From NCBI GenBank assembly GCA_035487155.1, contig DATHMK010000090.1:74846-138845 (forward strand): a DNA stretch of 64,000 nt, given 5' to 3'. Of the stretch, positions 59,882-64,000 are shown in pieces. Made by a program: the position numbers and the translations under genes. The stretch's first letter is position 1, and every line of letters starts with the position of its first letter. This stretch comes from DAIDKA01 sp035487155. Lineage in GTDB: Bacteria > Pseudomonadota > Gammaproteobacteria > Steroidobacterales > Steroidobacteraceae. Below the pieces are notes generated by a model. That model did not search any database and was not told where the DNA came from. It saw nothing but the letters and a program-made list of their open reading frames with translations.

Positions 59882-61255
59882 ATGACTTCCCAGCCCCTTC
59901 CGGACGTCCTTTCACTGATCGGCAACACGCCGATGGTCGCGACCTCGGGCTTTGACACCGGCCCTTGTCAGCTCTTCCTGAAGCTGGAGAACCAGAACCC
60001 GAGCGGTTCCATCAAGGACCGCGTCGGTTTGTACATGATCGAGGCGGCGGAGCGCGAGGGCAGGATCAGGCCCGGCGCCTTGCTGATCGAGGCGACGGCG
60101 GGCAATACGGGCCTGGGTCTGGCGCTGGTCGCCGCCCGCAAGGGCTATCGTTTGCTGCTGGTCATCCCGGACAAGATGAGCCAGGAGAAGATTTTTCACC
60201 TCAAGGCCATGGGAGCTGAGGTGGTGATGACCCGCTCCGATGTGGTCAAGGGTCACCCGGACTACTACCAGGACCGGGCGGCCAAGCTCGCTCAGGAGAC
60301 TCCGGGCGCGTACTACATCAATCAGTTCACCAACCCGGCCAACCCCAAGGCGCATGAGGAGACCACGGCCCCTGAGATCTGGGAACAGATGCAACACCGG
60401 GTGGACGCCGTCGTGTGTGGGGTCGGGACCGGCGGAACGCTCACCGGGCTGTCCCGCTTCTTCGCCCGGACCGCCCCGGCGCTGCAGGTGGTGCTCGCCG
60501 ATCCCCAGGGCTCGATCCTGGCGGACTATGTGAAAACCGGCACCCTGACCACCAGGCCCCGTTCCTGGCTGGTGGAGGGTATTGGGGAGGATTTCATACC
60601 CGATGTCTGCGACCTCTCGGGGGTCAGGCAGGCCTATACGATTCCGGACGCCGAGGCCTTCGCGGCCTGCCGGGCGCTGCTGCGCCAGGAAGGCATCCTG
60701 GCGGGCACCTCCAGTGGCACGCTGCTGGCGGCTGCCCTGCGTTACTGTCGGGAGCAGACCACCCCCAAACGGGTGGTCAGCCTGGTGTGCGACAGCGGCA
60801 ACAAGTACCTGTCCAAGGTCTACAACGACTACTGGATGCTGGATCAGGGCTTTTTGCAGCGTGAAGGCTTCGGGGACCTGCGCGACCTGATCGCCCGGCG
60901 CCACTGGGAAAAGGCCGCGGTTACGGTAAATGCCTCCGAAACCGCAATTGCGGCCCACGGGCGCATGAAGCTGTACGATATGTCCCAGCTACCGGTCATG
61001 CATGAGGGCCGGATCGTCGGCATCATCGATGAGGAGGACATCCTCCTGCAGGTATTCGGCCATCCGGAAGGCTTCACCCGACCGGTGGCCGAGATCATGG
61101 CACGCAGCCTGGAAACCGTCGCACCGGATGCGCCGCTGCCGCAGCTGATAGAGATCTTCAAGCGCGGCATGGTGGCCATCGTGGTGGACAAAGGCGAGTT
61201 CCTGGGGCTCATCACCCGTATCGACCTTGTGAACTGGCTGCGACGGCGGCTGTAG
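59882..61255 (+). CDS. Cystathionine beta-synthase (PLP) with C-terminal CBS pair
   Basis: 457 residues. PLP Lys in NPSGSIKDRVG, phosphate loop in CGVGTGGTLTG and EATAGNTG, as in beta-substituting fold II enzymes. Residues about 335-457 are two CBS modules (AAHGRMKLYDMSQLPVMHEG and MARSLETVAPDAPLPQLIE). Eukaryote-like length for the bacterial form; no heme N-terminal segment. It makes cystathionine from serine and homocysteine, and the next gene encodes the enzyme that splits or forms it, so the pair is a transsulfuration unit. GGGGA before the ATG is the ribosome site. Confidence 0.9.
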   Translation: MTSQPLPDVLSLIGNTPMVATSGFDTGPCQLFLKLENQNPSGSIKDRVGLYMIEAAEREGRIRPGALLIEATAGNTGLGLALVAARKGYRLLLVIPDKMSQEKIFHLKAMGAEVVMTRSDVVKGHPDYYQDRAAKLAQETPGAYYINQFTNPANPKAHEETTAPEIWEQMQHRVDAVVCGVGTGGTLTGLSRFFARTAPALQVVLADPQGSILADYVKTGTLTTRPRSWLVEGIGEDFIPDVCDLSGVRQAYTIPDAEAFAACRALLRQEGILAGTSSGTLLAAALRYCREQTTPKRVVSLVCDSGNKYLSKVYNDYWMLDQGFLQREGFGDLRDLIARRHWEKAAVTVNASETAIAAHGRMKLYDMSQLPVMHEGRIVGIIDEEDILLQVFGHPEGFTRPVAEIMARSLETVAPDAPLPQLIEIFKRGMVAIVVDKGEFLGLITRIDLVNWLRRRL

Positions 61256-61288
61256 ACCAGTGTCGGTGCGTATTTTCGGAGTATGTAA

Positions 61289-62458
61289 GTGAGCGATTCT
61301 GACAACGGGCGCAAGCTCGACTTTGGCACCCGCGTCATCCACGGTGGACAACACCCGGATCCGCTGACCGGCGCGGTCATGACCCCGATCTACCTGACCT
61401 CGACCTATGTCCAGGAAAGCCCCGGGGTGCACAAGGGTTTCGACTACGCGCGCACCCGCAATCCCACCCGCGATGCGCTGCAGGCGGCGCTCGCCAACAT
61501 TGAAAACGGCACGGCGGCCTTCGCCTTCGCATCGGGCATGGCCGCGACCTCCACGCTCATCGAGCTGCTGGATGCGAACTCGCACCTCATCGCCTCGCAC
61601 GACCTGTACGGCGGCAGCTATCGCCTGTTCGAGAAAATCCGCAAGCGCACGGCGGGCCTGGAAGTCAGCTTCGTGGATCTGACCCAGACCTCGGCCTTCG
61701 AGGCGGCGATCCGTCCGAATACCCGCATGGTGTGGATGGAGTCCCCCACCAATCCCATGCTGAATCTGATCGACGTGGCTGCGGTGGCTCAGCTGGCGCG
61801 CAAGCGCGGGATCCTGAGCGTCTGCGACAACACTTTCGCCACCCCCTACATCCAGCAACCGCTGGACCTGGGCGTGGACATCGTCATGCATTCGGCCACC
61901 AAGTATCTGAACGGCCATTCGGATGTGCTGGGCGGCGCCGTCATCGTTCGCGATGCCGCGCTCGCCGAACAGCTGAAGTTCCTGCAGAACGGCCTGGGCA
62001 GCATGTCCGGCGCCTTCGACAGCTTCATGCTTCTGCGCGGCCTGAAGACGCTCGCGGTACGCATGGAGCGCCACTGCGCCAATGGCCTGGCGATTGCGCA
62101 GCACCTGGAAGCGCACCCGGCCATCCGCAGCGTGCGCTACCCGGGGCTCGCCAGTCATCCGCAGCACGAGTTGGCACGGCAGCAGATGCGCGGCGGCTTC
62201 GGCGGCATCATCGCGGCCGAGCTCAAGGGAGACCTCGCCACGGCGCGACGCTTCCTGGAGCGTTGCGAGCTGTTCTCGCTGGGGGAGAGTCTCGGCGGTG
62301 TCGAGAGCCTCATCGAACATCCGGGTCTCATGACCCATTCGGGACTGCCGCCCAAGATGCGCGCGGACCTGGGGATCAGCGATGGCCTGGTGCGCATCTC
62401 GGTGGGCATCGAGAACGTCGACGATCTGATCGCGGAGCTGGATGCCGCGCTGGGCTGA
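61289..62458 (+). CDS. Cystathionine gamma-lyase/gamma-synthase (fold I PLP)
   Basis: 389 residues with YARTRNPTRDALQAALANIE, DNTFATPYIQQPLDLG and the PLP lysine in HSATKYLNGHSDVLGG. The gene follows the beta-synthase by 33 bases. The pairing with a cystathionine beta-synthase favours gamma-lyase (cysteine from cystathionine), but sequence alone does not exclude gamma-synthase. The last base is shared with the next start (TGATG). Confidence 0.88.
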   Translation: MSDSDNGRKLDFGTRVIHGGQHPDPLTGAVMTPIYLTSTYVQESPGVHKGFDYARTRNPTRDALQAALANIENGTAAFAFASGMAATSTLIELLDANSHLIASHDLYGGSYRLFEKIRKRTAGLEVSFVDLTQTSAFEAAIRPNTRMVWMESPTNPMLNLIDVAAVAQLARKRGILSVCDNTFATPYIQQPLDLGVDIVMHSATKYLNGHSDVLGGAVIVRDAALAEQLKFLQNGLGSMSGAFDSFMLLRGLKTLAVRMERHCANGLAIAQHLEAHPAIRSVRYPGLASHPQHELARQQMRGGFGGIIAAELKGDLATARRFLERCELFSLGESLGGVESLIEHPGLMTHSGLPPKMRADLGISDGLVRISVGIENVDDLIAELDAALG

Positions 62459-64000
62459 TGATGCAGAGCGCACGCGACATCGCCAGCTACCGCCGCTACT
62501 GGGCCGCACGCTTCGGCACCGCGCCGTTTCTGCCCATGTCGCGCGCGGAAATGGACCTGCTGGGCTGGGACTCCTGCGACGTCATCGTGGTCACGGGGGA
62601 TGCCTACGTGGATCATCCCAGTTTCGGCATGGCCATCATCGGCCGGGTGCTGGAGGCCCAGGGCTTTCGCGTCGGCATCATTGCCCAGCCGGACTGGCAC
62701 AGTGCCGAACCCTTCGCCGCGCTGGGCCGACCCAACCTGTTCTTTGGGGTCACCTCCGGCAACATGGACTCGATGGTGAACCGCTACACCTCGGACCGGC
62801 GCGTGCGCAGCGACGATGCCTATACCCCCGATGGCGCGGGCGGCAAGCGTCCGGATCGCTCCGTGATCGTCTATTCCCAGCGGGTTCGCGAAGCCTTCAA
62901 GGACGTGCCGCTGGTGATCGGCGGCATCGAAGCCTCGCTGCGCCGCATCGCGCATTTTGACTACTGGTCGGAGAAGATCCGCCGCTCGGTGCTGCTGGAT
63001 GCCAAGGCCGACATGCTGGTTTACGGCAATGGCGAGCGGCAGATCTGCGAGATCGCGCACCGGCTTGCAGCCGGCGAGGACATCCGCACTGTCACCGACA
63101 TCCGCGGCACGGCCTTCACGCGCAAGATCGTGCCGGTGGACTGGGTGGAGGTGGACTCCACGCACCTTGATGTGCCCGGTGCGCTCAATCCGCCGATTGA
63201 CCCCTATGCGATGGAGCCTACCGGAGCGCCACGGTCACAGGCGGCAACGGCGGCCAACGCCCCGCGCGAGCAGGTAGTGCGCTTCGTCAGGCGCGTGAAG
63301 GGCACCGAGCGCGCCAACAGTGTCATCCGCCTGCCGGCCTTCGAACAGGTGGTTGAGGATCCGGTGCTGTATGCGCATGCCTCGCGCATCCTGCATCTGG
63401 AGGCCAATCCCGGCAACGCGCGGGCGCTGGTCCAGCGCCATGGTGACGTCGATGTCTGGCTGAACCCGCCACCCATTCCGCTCACCACCAAGGAGATGGA
63501 CTGGGTCTACGAGCGCGAGTATCGCCGCCAGCCGCATCCGGTATACGGGGATGCGAACATTCCGGCCTACAAGATGATCCGGTTCTCGATCGCCATTCAG
63601 CGCGGCTGTTTCGGCGGCTGCACCTTCTGCTCCATCACCGAGCATGAAGGCCGCATCATCCAGAGCCGGTCGGAAGATTCGATCATTCGTGAGGTGGAGG
63701 CGGTTCGCGACACCGTGCCCGGTTTCACCGGTGTGATCTCCGACCTGGGCGGTCCGACCGCGAACATGTACCGCCTGGCGTGCAAGTCGCGCGAGATCGA
63801 AAGCGCGTGCCGGCGGCCGTCGTGTGTGTTTCCCGGCATCTGTCCCAACCTCAACACCGACCACGCCCCGCTCATCAATCTGTATCGCCGCGCACGCAAC
63901 CTGAAGGGCGTCAAAAAAGTGCTGATCGCCTCCGGCGTTCGCTACGACCTTGCGATCGAATCGCCGGACTACGTCCGCGAGCTTGCGACGCACCACACCG
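62458..64000 (+). CDS. YgiQ-family radical SAM protein, 5' part
   Basis: About 514 residues are present and the frame runs off the right edge. ATG 62458 overlaps the previous stop; ATG 62461 is the next codon. An N-terminal YgiQ domain (DVIVVTGDAYVDHPSFGMAIIGRVLEAQGFRVG, residues 40-75, and VPLVIGGIEASLRRIAHFDYWS) is followed by the radical SAM cluster motif CFGGCTFC (Cys at 63607, 63619 and 63628). YgiQ proteins are widespread but their reaction is unknown. It may be read through from the transsulfuration pair. Confidence 0.9.
   Translation, partial: MMQSARDIASYRRYWAARFGTAPFLPMSRAEMDLLGWDSCDVIVVTGDAYVDHPSFGMAIIGRVLEAQGFRVGIIAQPDWHSAEPFAALGRPNLFFGVTSGNMDSMVNRYTSDRRVRSDDAYTPDGAGGKRPDRSVIVYSQRVREAFKDVPLVIGGIEASLRRIAHFDYWSEKIRRSVLLDAKADMLVYGNGERQICEIAHRLAAGEDIRTVTDIRGTAFTRKIVPVDWVEVDSTHLDVPGALNPPIDPYAMEPTGAPRSQAATAANAPREQVVRFVRRVKGTERANSVIRLPAFEQVVEDPVLYAHASRILHLEANPGNARALVQRHGDVDVWLNPPPIPLTTKEMDWVYEREYRRQPHPVYGDANIPAYKMIRFSIAIQRGCFGGCTFCSITEHEGRIIQSRSEDSIIREVEAVRDTVPGFTGVISDLGGPTANMYRLACKSREIESACRRPSCVFPGICPNLNTDHAPLINLYRRARNLKGVKKVLIASGVRYDLAIESPDYVRELATHHT

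Overview
The window reads as a high-GC Gram-negative chromosome segment, most likely from a gammaproteobacterium of the Xanthomonadales/Nevskiales type. This is an inference from protein style: exosortase-type C-terminal sorting tails, two-partner secretion, TonB/ExbBD, a YgiQ-type radical SAM protein and a biosynthetic IlvA. No rRNA, tRNA, insertion sequence, phage gene or CRISPR array was seen.

Region by region. Bases 1-10.4 kb hold the 3' end of an acetolactate synthase large subunit, a small exported protein (minus strand), a two-domain glyoxalase-fold protein with a lysine-rich histone-like tail, a small lipoprotein-like gene, an alpha/beta-hydrolase that appears to lack its catalytic triad, a coiled-coil FHA protein, a CLC chloride channel with CBS domains, and a translationally coupled pair ending in a PQQ/cytochrome c dehydrogenase. 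Bases 10.5-20.4 kb are envelope and export genes: a WecA/MraY-type sugar-phosphate transferase, a PrsT-like TPR lipoprotein, a secreted Ig-like protein with a GlyGly-type tail, an orphan GspC-like protein, a VPxPA/PEP-CTERM protein and a PstS-like binding protein closed by a strong terminator.

Bases 20.5-36.9 kb form the most striking unit, a tight four-gene operon: TpsB transporter, a giant 3523-residue TpsA exoprotein, a SPINDLY-type GT41 O-GlcNAc transferase, and a SEC-C/TPR/sulfotransferase fusion. It resembles the HMW1 adhesin system (adhesin, TpsB, GT41 glycosyltransferase), with a sulfotransferase added and a C-terminal cysteine pair on the exoprotein. It is followed by a porin and a TonB-type energy module (37.0-42.4 kb) in which the ExbB homologue carries a large periplasmic DUF2341/LamG ectodomain. 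I infer that these blocks build and operate one surface structure.

Bases 42.5-46.2 kb hold an S53 peptidase with a sorting tail, overlapped by its own small exosortase and an associated membrane protein. Bases 46.2-53.7 kb hold IlvA, a Ser/Thr kinase, a TIP30-like Rossmann protein, a GGDEF/EAL protein with a damaged EAL motif, and a class I cyclic di-GMP riboswitch with its own terminator hairpin in front of a SPOR-like protein. On the minus strand (53.7-59.8 kb) lies a double-length fused UvrA with a small zinc-ribbon protein. The window ends with a transsulfuration pair (cystathionine beta-synthase and a gamma-lyase/synthase) and the start of a YgiQ radical SAM gene.
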